NCBI GenBank assembly: GCA_004356415.1
Contig: SMWN01000153.1
Coordinates: 1-5,483, forward strand
DNA: 5,483 nucleotides
Origin: Gammaproteobacteria bacterium
GTDB lineage: Bacteria; Pseudomonadota; Gammaproteobacteria; Eutrophobiales; Eutrophobiaceae
Direction of reading: 5' to 3'
Shown here one piece after another: positions 1 to 5,483 of this stretch. A program made the translations under genes and the position numbers. Numbering within the stretch: position 1 is the stretch's first letter; each line of letters opens with the position of its first letter. A model generated the notes under the pieces. The model made no database searches and was not told the origin of the DNA. It saw only the letters and a list, made by a program, of their open reading frames with translations.

Positions 1-11
1 AGTAGCGCATC

Positions 12-332
12 ATGACTAAAAAGATTGAACATCATCAGGATGTGGGCATAGCGGTACAGGAAACCAAACCCAAGCTCAAGCGCCCCTCACTGTACAAGGT
101 TGTCCTGAATAATGATGACTATACCCCGATGGAATTTGTGGTTCAGATTCTTGAGGGTTTTTTCAACATGAATGTCGAAGATGCAACACGCATCATGTTA
201 GATGTACACAAAAGAGGGAAAGGTGTTTGCGGTTCTTTCAGTAGAGAAATCGCGGAAACAAAAGTCGCTCAGGTCAACAATTATTCACGAGAAAATCAGC
301 ATCCACTTCTTTGTACTTTGGAAAAACAATGA
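12..332 (+). CDS. clpS: ATP-dependent Clp protease adaptor ClpS
   Basis: ClpS is the cytoplasmic N-end-rule adaptor. It binds proteins with destabilising N-terminal residues and hands them to the N-domain of ClpA for degradation by ClpAP. The 106-residue product is the same length as E. coli ClpS. After a variable, flexible N-terminal tail (about residues 1-24) the core is easy to recognise: NNDDYTPMEFV at 33-43, DVHKRGKGVCG at 64-74, AETKVAQVN at 81-89 and the C-terminal ENQHPLLCTLEK. The residues known to hold the N-degron amino group and gate the pocket (Asn34, Asp35, Met40 and His66 in E. coli numbering) all appear at the same positions. The ATG at 12 gives the family length. Only 11 bases lie upstream, so neither its Shine-Dalgarno site nor its promoter can be judged. 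It is followed 12 bases later by clpA, the usual arrangement. Identification is very secure. Confidence 0.97.
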   Translation: MTKKIEHHQDVGIAVQETKPKLKRPSLYKVVLNNDDYTPMEFVVQILEGFFNMNVEDATRIMLDVHKRGKGVCGSFSREIAETKVAQVNNYSRENQHPLLCTLEKQ

Positions 333-336
333 GGGG
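331..336 (+). promoter_or_regulatory. Ribosome binding site of clpA
   Basis: GAGGGG lies 8 bases before the clpA ATG at 345, and its first two bases are the last two of the clpS TGA stop. Overlap of the site with the upstream stop codon suggests translational coupling of adaptor and unfoldase on one transcript. Confidence 0.75.
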
Positions 337-344
337 AATGAGCC

Positions 345-2609
345 ATGTTAGATAAAAATCTTGAAGTCACACTGAATAACGTTTTCAACGAAGCACGTGA
401 CCAACACCATGAATATGTGACTGTCGAACATCTGTTACTTGCACTATTGGACAACTCATCCGCCGCGCAGGTACTCAGGGCTTGTGGTGCAAATCTGAAT
501 GAATTACATAGTGAATTAAGCAAGTTTATCCAGGAGAATGCCCCCCTGCTTTCTGAAAGTGATAAGCACGAGACACAACCAACACTTGGTTTCCAGAGAG
601 TCCTGCAACGTGCTGTTTTTCATGTTCAATCTTCGGGCAAAAAAGAAGTTAACGGTGCAAACGTACTGGTCGCTATTTTTGGAGAAAGGGAATCACACGC
701 AGCATATTTTCTCAGTCAACAGGAGGTAAACCGACTGGATGTTGTTAACTACATCTCACACGGTATTGCGAAGATATCTGAAGATGACCATGGTAATGAA
801 TCGGAATCGGTAGAAGAGGATCTTGCTGGAGACGAATCTGGATCTTCCCCGTTGGAAAAATATGCGGTTAATCTTAATCAGCAGGCGGAAAAGGGGAAAA
901 TTGATCCACTTATTGGTCGTCAACTTGAAATCGAACGCACCATACAGATTCTTTGCCGACGGAGAAAAAATAACCCGCTCTATGTTGGCGAGGCAGGTGT
1001 TGGCAAGACGGCAATCGCTGAAGGCCTGGCTAAAAAAATCGTGGACGGGGAAGTGCCTGATGTTCTTGCGGATAATGTGATTTATTCACTTGATCTGGGG
1101 GCGTTGCTCGCGGGCACAAAGTATCGCGGTGATTTTGAAAAACGCCTTAAAAATATCATTACCCAGCTTAAGAAAACAGAAGGTTCTATACTGTTTATTG
1201 ATGAGATTCATAGCATCATCGGTGCAGGTGCCGCTTCAGGTGGTGTGATGGATGCATCTAATATCATCAAGCCCGTTTTAGCTTCGGGAGAAATAAAATG
1301 TATCGGGTCGACCACCTATCAGGAATATCGAGGTATCTTTGAAAAAGACCGTGCATTAGCCAGACGATTTCAAAAAATCGATATAACAGAACCAACCATT
1401 AATGAAACAGTAAAAATTCTTGAAGGTTTAAAATCGCGATTTGAAGAACACCATCATATTAAATATACACACCAATCATTGAGATCGGCAGCAGAATTAG
1501 CTGATCGCCATATAACTGATCGTCAACTCCCCGATAAAGCCATAGATATCATTGATGAAGCAGGTGCATCACAACAGTTAGTCACCGCTTCTCGCAGAAA
1601 AAAAACTATCGGTGTCACGGACATTGAAAATATCGTTGCCAGGATCGCGAGAATACCTGCCAAAAATGTTACTTCTTCTGATAAAGATGTGATGAAAAAT
1701 CTTGAGCGAAATCTGAAGATGGTCGTATTCGGCCAGGACGAAGCAATCTCAACACTAAGCACCGCAATTAAAATGGCACGCTCAGGTTTAGGAAACCCGC
1801 AACAACCCGTCGGCGCATTCCTGTTTGCAGGGCCCACTGGTGTAGGTAAGACCGAAATCACAAAACAACTTGCGGGCATTATGGGTATTGAGTTGGTCCG
1901 TTTTGATATGTCCGAATATATGGAACGACATACGGTTTCTCGTCTGATCGGTGCACCTCCAGGATACGTTGGTTTTGATCAAGGTGGCTTGCTGACAGAA
2001 GAAATAAATAAGCATCCTCACTCTGTTTTATTACTGGATGAAGTCGAAAAAGCGCATCCTGATGTGTTTAATTTGTTACTTCAGGTTATGGATCACGGCA
2101 CGCTAACAGATACCAACGGGCGTAAAACTGATTTCCGGAATGTCATTATTGTTATGACGACCAATGCCGGAGCAGAGCGAATCAGTCGAGCTTCAGTCGG
2201 TTTTATGCATCAGGATCATAGTAGCGATGCCATGGAAGCCGTTAAGACTACCTTCAGTCCTGAATTCAGAAACCGCTTGAATGCCATCATTCAATTCAAC
2301 GCACTGGATGCAACAACCATTGCCAATGTGGTCGATAAGTTTATAGTTGAACTGGAAGTACAACTTGATAGCAAAAAAGTACTCATTGATGTCGATGAAT
2401 CTGCCAGAAAATGGTTAGGGCAACATGGGTATGACAAAAATATGGGTGCAAGACCCATGGCGAGACTCATTCAGAAAAAGATCAAGAGACCCCTGGCTGA
2501 AGAATTACTCTTCGGTAAACTGGAACATGGTGGCGACGTGCTTGTCAGTGAGAACGATGGCAAACTCACCATAGAAATACTGGAAAAAGAAACAGCTAAC
2601 ACCGCCTAG
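345..2609 (+). CDS. clpA: ATP-dependent Clp protease ATP-binding subunit ClpA
   Basis: ClpA is the hexameric AAA+ unfoldase that threads substrates into ClpP in the cytoplasm. The 754-residue product is close to the 758 of E. coli ClpA. Domains in order: N-domain (about 1-143, ClpS and substrate docking); an acidic, low-complexity linker (about 145-168); D1 with Walker A GEAGVGKT 215-222, pore loop GTKYRG 257-262, Walker B ILFIDE 282-287 and arginine fingers Arg340/Arg341; then D2 with Walker A GPTGVGKT 496-503, pore loop GAPPGYVG 536-543, Walker B VLLLDE 561-566 and sensor-2 GARP 701-704. All catalytic residues are present. There is no ClpB-type coiled-coil M domain, and pairing with clpS settles ClpA against ClpB or ClpC. 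The ClpP-docking tripeptide, IGL in E. coli, is VGF at 618-620. The ATG at 345 follows a good GAGGGG site. The stop lies 18 bases from the end of convergent argA. Confidence 0.98.
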   Translation: MLDKNLEVTLNNVFNEARDQHHEYVTVEHLLLALLDNSSAAQVLRACGANLNELHSELSKFIQENAPLLSESDKHETQPTLGFQRVLQRAVFHVQSSGKKEVNGANVLVAIFGERESHAAYFLSQQEVNRLDVVNYISHGIAKISEDDHGNESESVEEDLAGDESGSSPLEKYAVNLNQQAEKGKIDPLIGRQLEIERTIQILCRRRKNNPLYVGEAGVGKTAIAEGLAKKIVDGEVPDVLADNVIYSLDLGALLAGTKYRGDFEKRLKNIITQLKKTEGSILFIDEIHSIIGAGAASGGVMDASNIIKPVLASGEIKCIGSTTYQEYRGIFEKDRALARRFQKIDITEPTINETVKILEGLKSRFEEHHHIKYTHQSLRSAAELADRHITDRQLPDKAIDIIDEAGASQQLVTASRRKKTIGVTDIENIVARIARIPAKNVTSSDKDVMKNLERNLKMVVFGQDEAISTLSTAIKMARSGLGNPQQPVGAFLFAGPTGVGKTEITKQLAGIMGIELVRFDMSEYMERHTVSRLIGAPPGYVGFDQGGLLTEEINKHPHSVLLLDEVEKAHPDVFNLLLQVMDHGTLTDTNGRKTDFRNVIIVMTTNAGAERISRASVGFMHQDHSSDAMEAVKTTFSPEFRNRLNAIIQFNALDATTIANVVDKFIVELEVQLDSKKVLIDVDESARKWLGQHGYDKNMGARPMARLIQKKIKRPLAEELLFGKLEHGGDVLVSENDGKLTIEILEKETANTA

Positions 2610-2627
2610 CAGGATACTGAAAAGCCC

Positions 2628-3749
2628 CTATACCAATGTCTTAATCAATACCTTTGAGTTGCGTTGATAATTATAGAACGCGTGTTTAGACACGGGCAAA
2701 TCATCAACATCACTTTCAATAAAGTCATGTTCCAGAAACCAATGAGCTGTCTGGGTCGTTAGTACAAAAATTTTTTCGACACCTTTTTTGATCGCTTGTT
2801 CTTCTATCTTCAGGAAGAGTTCATCCCCTTTCCCCGACTCCTGATAGTTTTTGTCTACAGCAAGACAAGCCAACTCGGCATATTTATTGTCTTCTTCTAC
2901 CTTGAGTGCAGCACAGGCGATCACCGTGCCATCACGCACCAGAACGGTATAGGCCTCGATATCGGCTTCTATCTTTTCTCGTGAGCGGCGGATCAGGATG
3001 CCTTCCTTTTCCAATGGTTCAATTAATTCCAGAATACCACCGACATCATCTATTCTTGCTATTCGAATTTGATCAAATGGGGCTGTACTTAATAATGTGC
3101 CCACACCATCTCGGCTAAATAATTCCAGTAACAAACTGCCTTCCTGATCCTGTTGCAGAAAATGAACACGCTTCACACCCTCATTACAGGCACGTAAGCC
3201 GCAAGACAATTGTAAATGGGCTGAGTCAGCCAGGTTCGAACTCTTGATCATGGTTTCCGCTTGCTGTTGCATCAGTTGATGGATGTCTTCTCCTTTTTCA
3301 TCTTTCAGTCCCCCACCAGACATGAAATAAAGCAATTTGTCCGCCCCAAGACTAATCGCAACTTTCATTGCAACCTCCGTAGCGCGTAAATTAAACACCT
3401 CTCCCGTTGGGGAATAACCGATCGGTGATAGCAGAACAATCTCATTGTTATCCAGTTTGCGCATCATCGTTTCTGTATCAACACGACGCACTTCACCAGT
3501 AAATACCAGATCGACACCATCAATGACCCCGATGGGTTTGGCTGTGATAAAGTTTCCAGAAGTGACCTTCACTTGCGCATCTTCCATCGGCGAGTTGGGC
3601 AACCCCATGGAAAGTAATGCTTCAATCTGGATCCTGGCTGCACCAACGGCCTGCTTCACACATGTAATGGAATCTTCATCAGTTAAACGCAGTCCACGCA
3701 CAATATGAGATTCAATATTCCTTTGTTCCTGTAGCTTTTCAATCTGCAA
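2628..3749 (-). CDS. argA: C-terminal ArgA open frame (373 codons, GNAT domain intact, possible TTG restart)
   Basis: This is the part of argA after the premature stop, open for 373 codons. It holds most of the kinase-like domain and the whole GNAT acetyltransferase domain (about residues 228-373 of this piece). The acetyl-CoA loop QESGKG at 303-308 fits the GNAT Q/RxxGxG/A signature. The only start at the break is the TTG directly after the TGA (TGATTG), which could allow weak termination-reinitiation. The preceding GGTG is a poor ribosome site. If translated, the product would carry the catalytic domain but would lack the first strands of the arginine-sensing domain, so it might misfold or lose feedback control (inference). 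The gene ends 18 bases from convergent clpA. Confidence 0.6.
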   Translation of the reverse strand: MQIEKLQEQRNIESHIVRGLRLTDEDSITCVKQAVGAARIQIEALLSMGLPNSPMEDAQVKVTSGNFITAKPIGVIDGVDLVFTGEVRRVDTETMMRKLDNNEIVLLSPIGYSPTGEVFNLRATEVAMKVAISLGADKLLYFMSGGGLKDEKGEDIHQLMQQQAETMIKSSNLADSAHLQLSCGLRACNEGVKRVHFLQQDQEGSLLLELFSRDGVGTLLSTAPFDQIRIARIDDVGGILELIEPLEKEGILIRRSREKIEADIEAYTVLVRDGTVIACAALKVEEDNKYAELACLAVDKNYQESGKGDELFLKIEEQAIKKGVEKIFVLTTQTAHWFLEHDFIESDVDDLPVSKHAFYNYQRNSKVLIKTLV

Positions 3750-3944
3750 TCACGCACCAAAAACAATGACCAGGCGAATCCCCAGACTATTTAAAAGAGC
3801 GATATCGTGCACAAGGTATGAGAATTCTTTACTATCGATCAAATCGCCTTCAAATTGTAAAACAACTGTCTTGCCACGGTGTGCATGAATATAAGGCGCA
3901 GCAGAGCGAAACCATTTCACAAATTCAGAATTATTAATCAACAT
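3750..3944 (-). CDS. argA: N-terminal fragment of ArgA (64 residues, ends at premature TGA)
   Basis: This is the part of argA before the premature stop. It encodes the first beta-alpha-beta portion of the amino-acid-kinase-like domain. The stretch PYIHAHRGKTVV (residues 17-28) matches the E. coli PYINTHRGKTFV region, and LLNSLGIRLVIVFGA (50-64) leads straight into the lost GARPQ motif. On its own it lacks the GNAT catalytic domain and has no expected synthase activity. In E. coli, changes that relieve arginine inhibition are known in this N-terminal region, so it belongs to the regulatory part of the enzyme. Confidence 0.6.
   Translation of the reverse strand: MLINNSEFVKWFRSAAPYIHAHRGKTVVLQFEGDLIDSKEFSYLVHDIALLNSLGIRLVIVFGA
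3925..3942 (-). promoter_or_regulatory. Possible second, weaker ARG box over argA codons 1-7
   Basis: The minus-strand core TGATTAATAATTCT (3940 down to 3927) matches 12 of 14 positions of TGAATwwwwATTCA, with mismatches at positions 4 and 14; one outer position is also off. It lies inside the first codons of argA, 59 bases from the first box, not at the 3-bp gap typical of E. coli operator pairs. Such AT-rich matches arise by chance fairly easily, so this is tentative. Confidence 0.3.
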
Positions 3945-3983
3945 GTTTAATTACCATTTAAAAAATCCAAGCGTTTCTATTCG

Positions 3984-4001
3984 TCAGAATATTTATTCAA
4001 T
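3984..4001 (-). promoter_or_regulatory. ARG box (predicted ArgR operator) between argE and argA
   Basis: On the minus strand this reads ATTGAATAAATATTCTGA. Against the known ArgR consensus wnTGAATwwwwATTCAnw it has a single mismatch (the last A of ATTCA is T). It is a near-perfect dyad, TGAAT/ATTCT around four A/T bases. It ends 39 bases before the argA ATG, and the TGA of its first half-site is the argE stop codon. A weak promoter could overlap it (TTGAAT at 3995-4000, TAGAAA at 3974-3979, spacing 15). Position and match suggest that ArgR with arginine represses argA transcription separately from argE. No second full box sits at the usual 3-bp spacing. Confidence 0.65.
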
Positions 4002-5169
4002 CAGCGGGTTGCACACAAAAGTGAGCAATCATCTTTGTTAATATATCCAGCATCGGTGGGATTTTCTGCAAAGACAAATATTCATTGGCCTGATGTGCTT
4101 GATCAATATCCCCCGGCCCAAGCACTACGGTATCCATACCCATGGCATTCAGATAAGGACCTTCTGTACCAAATGCAACAGTCCCCGATTCTCGCCCACA
4201 AAGTCTTTCTGCTATCCGTATCACTTCTGAATTTGTATCGGTTTCAAACCCAGGAATACCATCAAAAACAGAATTGTATTCAGCACTGAGTCCGGAACCT
4301 GCGATGGAGTCAGAAACCAATGTCCTGAGATCTGCCCTTATTATTTCCAGATCCATCTCTGGCATCAAACGTAAATCGATGGTTAGTTCACATTCAGCAC
4401 ATATCCTGTTGGGATTATCTCCTCCACGTATGGTGCCGAAGTTAATTGTCGGTTCCGGTACACTAAAACGCGTGTCTCGAAACTGCTTTTGCAATTCTTC
4501 TCGCCAAGCCATGATAGCGCCGATGACGGTATGCATGCCCTCAAGTGCACTATTGCCCAATGCAGGGTTACTAGAATGCCCTGCCTGGCCTTTGATTTTA
4601 ATCGATTCCATCAGGATACCTTTATGCATATATACAGGCATTAAGCCGGTTGGTTCACCAATTAATGCATGTCGGCCTAATGATTTCCCGTAAGCTGCGA
4701 GCGCTCTTGCACCAGACATGGTACTTTCTTCATCCGCTGTCGCCAAAACATAAAGTGGTTGTCTCAATTCACTCGCATTGAATTGCCGCGCGACTTCAAG
4801 AACAATCGGAAAAAAACACTTCATGTCACAGATACCCAGGCCATGTATGCGATCTTCTTGTTCAGTCAACTTGAATGGATCCTGATGCCAGGCGTCTGCA
4901 CTGTAAGGTACCGTATCGGTATGCCCTGACAACACCAAACCGCCCTTTCCCTCTCCCAGACAGGCAATCAGATTAAACTTTTCCGGGGCAGCAGCCTCAG
5001 TAGTGATTGGCAATAATTCTACCTTAAAACCTATCCCTTCCAGCCAGCCTGCCAAGAGCTCAACCACATCACGGTTGCTTTGATCCAGTAGTGGATTGGT
5101 ACTGCTCACAGAAGGTGCAGCCACCAACTGTGAGAAACTATCAAGCATCTCCGGAATTTGTTTGTTCAT
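3997..5169 (-). CDS. argE: Acetylornithine deacetylase ArgE
   Basis: ArgE is a cytoplasmic M20-family dinuclear zinc hydrolase that splits N2-acetyl-L-ornithine into ornithine and acetate in the linear arginine pathway. From the chosen ATG the product has 390 residues (E. coli 383). Metal and catalytic residues are in place: His83 in SGHTDTVP, Asp115 in CDMK, the Glu147-Glu148 pair in ATADEES, Glu172 in IGEPT and His359 in DQAHQANEYL. Dimer-domain motifs GHSSNPALG (197-205) and NRICAECEL (254-262) are also present. The frame stays open upstream to a TTG at 5256, with another ATG at 5223, but those extra residues (about 29) are Lys/Arg-rich and absent from the family. The ATG at 5169 aligns with the E. 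coli start and has the better ribosome site. argA follows after 52 bases on the same strand, so co-transcription is plausible. DapE is less likely given the close ArgE match and the neighbour. Confidence 0.95.
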   Translation of the reverse strand: MNKQIPEMLDSFSQLVAAPSVSSTNPLLDQSNRDVVELLAGWLEGIGFKVELLPITTEAAAPEKFNLIACLGEGKGGLVLSGHTDTVPYSADAWHQDPFKLTEQEDRIHGLGICDMKCFFPIVLEVARQFNASELRQPLYVLATADEESTMSGARALAAYGKSLGRHALIGEPTGLMPVYMHKGILMESIKIKGQAGHSSNPALGNSALEGMHTVIGAIMAWREELQKQFRDTRFSVPEPTINFGTIRGGDNPNRICAECELTIDLRLMPEMDLEIIRADLRTLVSDSIAGSGLSAEYNSVFDGIPGFETDTNSEVIRIAERLCGRESGTVAFGTEGPYLNAMGMDTVVLGPGDIDQAHQANEYLSLQKIPPMLDILTKMIAHFCVQPAD

Positions 5170-5174
5170 TTGGA

Positions 5175-5180
5175 TCCCCC
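5175..5180 (-). promoter_or_regulatory. Ribosome binding site supporting the argE start at 5169
   Basis: Minus-strand GGGGGA sits 5 bases before the ATG at 5169. It is the only purine-rich, G-containing site near any candidate start; the ATG at 5223 is preceded only by an A-run. This favours the 390-residue form of ArgE. Confidence 0.5.
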
Positions 5181-5307
5181 ATTCACACAAGCTATCTTTT
5201 GCCTGAGATATTTTTTCTGGCATACTTTTTTTTCTAGCATGCTTTTTAACGGGCAATGACAGCTTTCATACCCAGGCCACCTGGAATTGCAGGTTTCAGA
5301 GCATAGT

Positions 5308-5385
5308 CAGGAAGTCAGAGCAAGGCGCAACACGCAGTGAATGACTAGTCCTTCATAAGCGTTGCAACGCGGCTCTGACTTTCTG
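5308..5385. repeat. 78-bp imperfect palindrome, dispersed-repeat-like
   Basis: The outer arms 5308-5321 and 5372-5385 are inverted copies matching at 13 of 14 positions, including a perfect AAGTCAGAGC / GCTCTGACTT pair. The inner 18 bases TGAATGACTAGTCCTTCA (5338-5355) form a second palindrome (8 of 9 pairs) with exactly the same centre, between 5346 and 5347. The stretches between are less symmetric but share GCAAC words, one of them in GTTGCAAC at 5361-5368. Nested symmetry at a single centre is typical of REP/MITE-like palindromic units or large cruciform elements. No T-run follows on either side, so it does not look like a simple intrinsic terminator. Confidence 0.6.
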
Positions 5386-5441
5386 CCTGAGCTCCCGCAG
5401 GGCAAGACGAGAAGTAACCATCTTCATCGTTATAAAACCTT

Positions 5442-5460
5442 GGACTAGAGTAACTAGTCC
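5442..5460. repeat. Short hairpin GGACTAG-AGTAA-CTAGTCC
   Basis: A perfect 7-bp stem with a 5-base loop. Its right arm is part of ACTAGTCCT (5453-5461), which also occurs at 5344-5352 in the centre of the large palindrome. The two structures therefore share a sequence word and may belong to the same repeat family. No T-run follows. Confidence 0.5.
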
Positions 5461-5483
5461 TGCGGCTTCATGCCTTGAATATG

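Larger units (their letters stand above)
2628..3944 (-). pseudogene. argA: argA, N-acetylglutamate synthase, interrupted by in-frame TGA at codon 65
   Basis: ArgA uses acetyl-CoA to acetylate glutamate, the first committed step of arginine synthesis, and is feedback-inhibited by arginine. Read through the stop, the gene has 438 codons against 443 in E. coli: an amino-acid-kinase-like regulatory domain (about 1-290) and a C-terminal GNAT acetyltransferase domain (about 293-438). The family motif GARPQI reads Gly-Ala-stop-Leu-Gln-Ile (TGA at 3750-3752, TTG at 3747-3749). Both sides are in the same frame, so this is a nonsense change and not a frameshift. No other stop or indel is visible, and later motifs are intact, for example SGNFI, GEVFNLRA, ELFSRDGVGT, GGILELIEPLE and YNYQRNSKVL. 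An in-frame TAA nine bases upstream fixes the ATG at 3944 as the earliest start; its ribosome site is weak (GGTAA). Pseudogene, split gene or sequencing artefact cannot be separated from one sequence. Identity is sure; functional state is not. Confidence 0.85.
5170..5483. other. Gene-free region upstream of argE with palindromic repeats
   Basis: No recognisable gene lies in these 314 bases on either strand. The part nearest argE (5170-5256) is an open extension of the argE frame but is unlike the family and is probably leader sequence. The outer part holds a long imperfect palindrome, a short hairpin and repeated ACTAGTCC words. I found no ARG box and no convincing sigma-70 promoter; a TATAAC at about 5429-5434 on the minus strand has no good -35 partner. 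Confidence 0.6.

Noticed and set aside
1523..1879. 118-codon minus-strand open frame inside clpA, and other open frames overlapping clpA, argA and argE
   Set aside because: They lie opposite or out of frame with strongly conserved protein sequence, show no recognisable motif, and are shadows of the real genes.
3750..3752. TGA read as selenocysteine or as Trp by a variant code
   Set aside because: The position is normally Arg, no selenoprotein context is known for ArgA, and TGA serves as the real stop of clpS and argE while Trp is TGG.
3747..3752. Frameshift as the cause of the argA break
   Set aside because: The sequence on both sides is in the same frame with the expected residue count, so only substitutions are needed.
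5170..5256. Longer ArgE starting at TTG 5256 or ATG 5223
   Set aside because: The extra residues are Lys/Arg-rich, have no counterpart in ArgE proteins, and lack a good ribosome site; ATG 5169 aligns with the family start.
5308..5385. Intrinsic terminator or CRISPR repeat
   Set aside because: No T-run follows the arms on either strand, and there are no regularly spaced direct repeats.
5474..5483. Half of an ARG box (TGAAT) at the right edge
   Set aside because: Only one half-site is inside the window and the following bases ATG already depart from the A/T spacer; it cannot be supported.

Overview
The window looks like chromosomal DNA of a moderately AT-rich gammaproteobacterium. Every gene has its closest recognisable relatives, from memory of the families, in the Escherichia coli / Pseudomonas type of ClpS, ClpA, ArgA and ArgE. 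The bifunctional AAK-GNAT form of N-acetylglutamate synthase together with the M20-family deacetylase ArgE indicates the linear (non-recycling) arginine pathway of that group. The species cannot be named from the sequence alone.

Layout: on the plus strand, clpS (12-332) and clpA (345-2609) form a tight two-gene operon for the N-end-rule adaptor and the AAA+ unfoldase that feeds ClpP. After an 18-bp gap with no visible terminator come two convergent minus-strand arginine genes: argA (3944 down to 2628) and, transcribed ahead of it, argE (5169 down to 3997). The 52-bp gap between argE and argA holds a near-consensus ARG box whose first bases are the argE stop codon. A weaker box lies over the first codons of argA. 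This suggests that argA has its own ArgR-repressed expression in addition to any read-through from argE.

The most striking point is that argA is interrupted by an in-frame TGA at codon 65, inside the strongly conserved Gly-Ala-Arg-Pro-Gln motif; the next codon, normally Pro, is TTG. The remaining 373 codons are open and well conserved. This is therefore a very recent nonsense lesion, a split gene restarted at the TTG, a recoding event, or a sequence artefact. Other genes in the window use TGA as a true stop and TGG for Trp, so the genetic code itself looks standard.

The last 314 bases, upstream of argE, hold no convincing gene. They contain an imperfect 78-bp palindrome with a palindromic core and a second hairpin built from the same ACTAGTCC word. 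This looks like a dispersed palindromic repeat or MITE-like unit beside the argE promoter region. Apart from the argA lesion, the ARG boxes and this repeat region, the window is ordinary housekeeping DNA. I see no novel multi-gene system.
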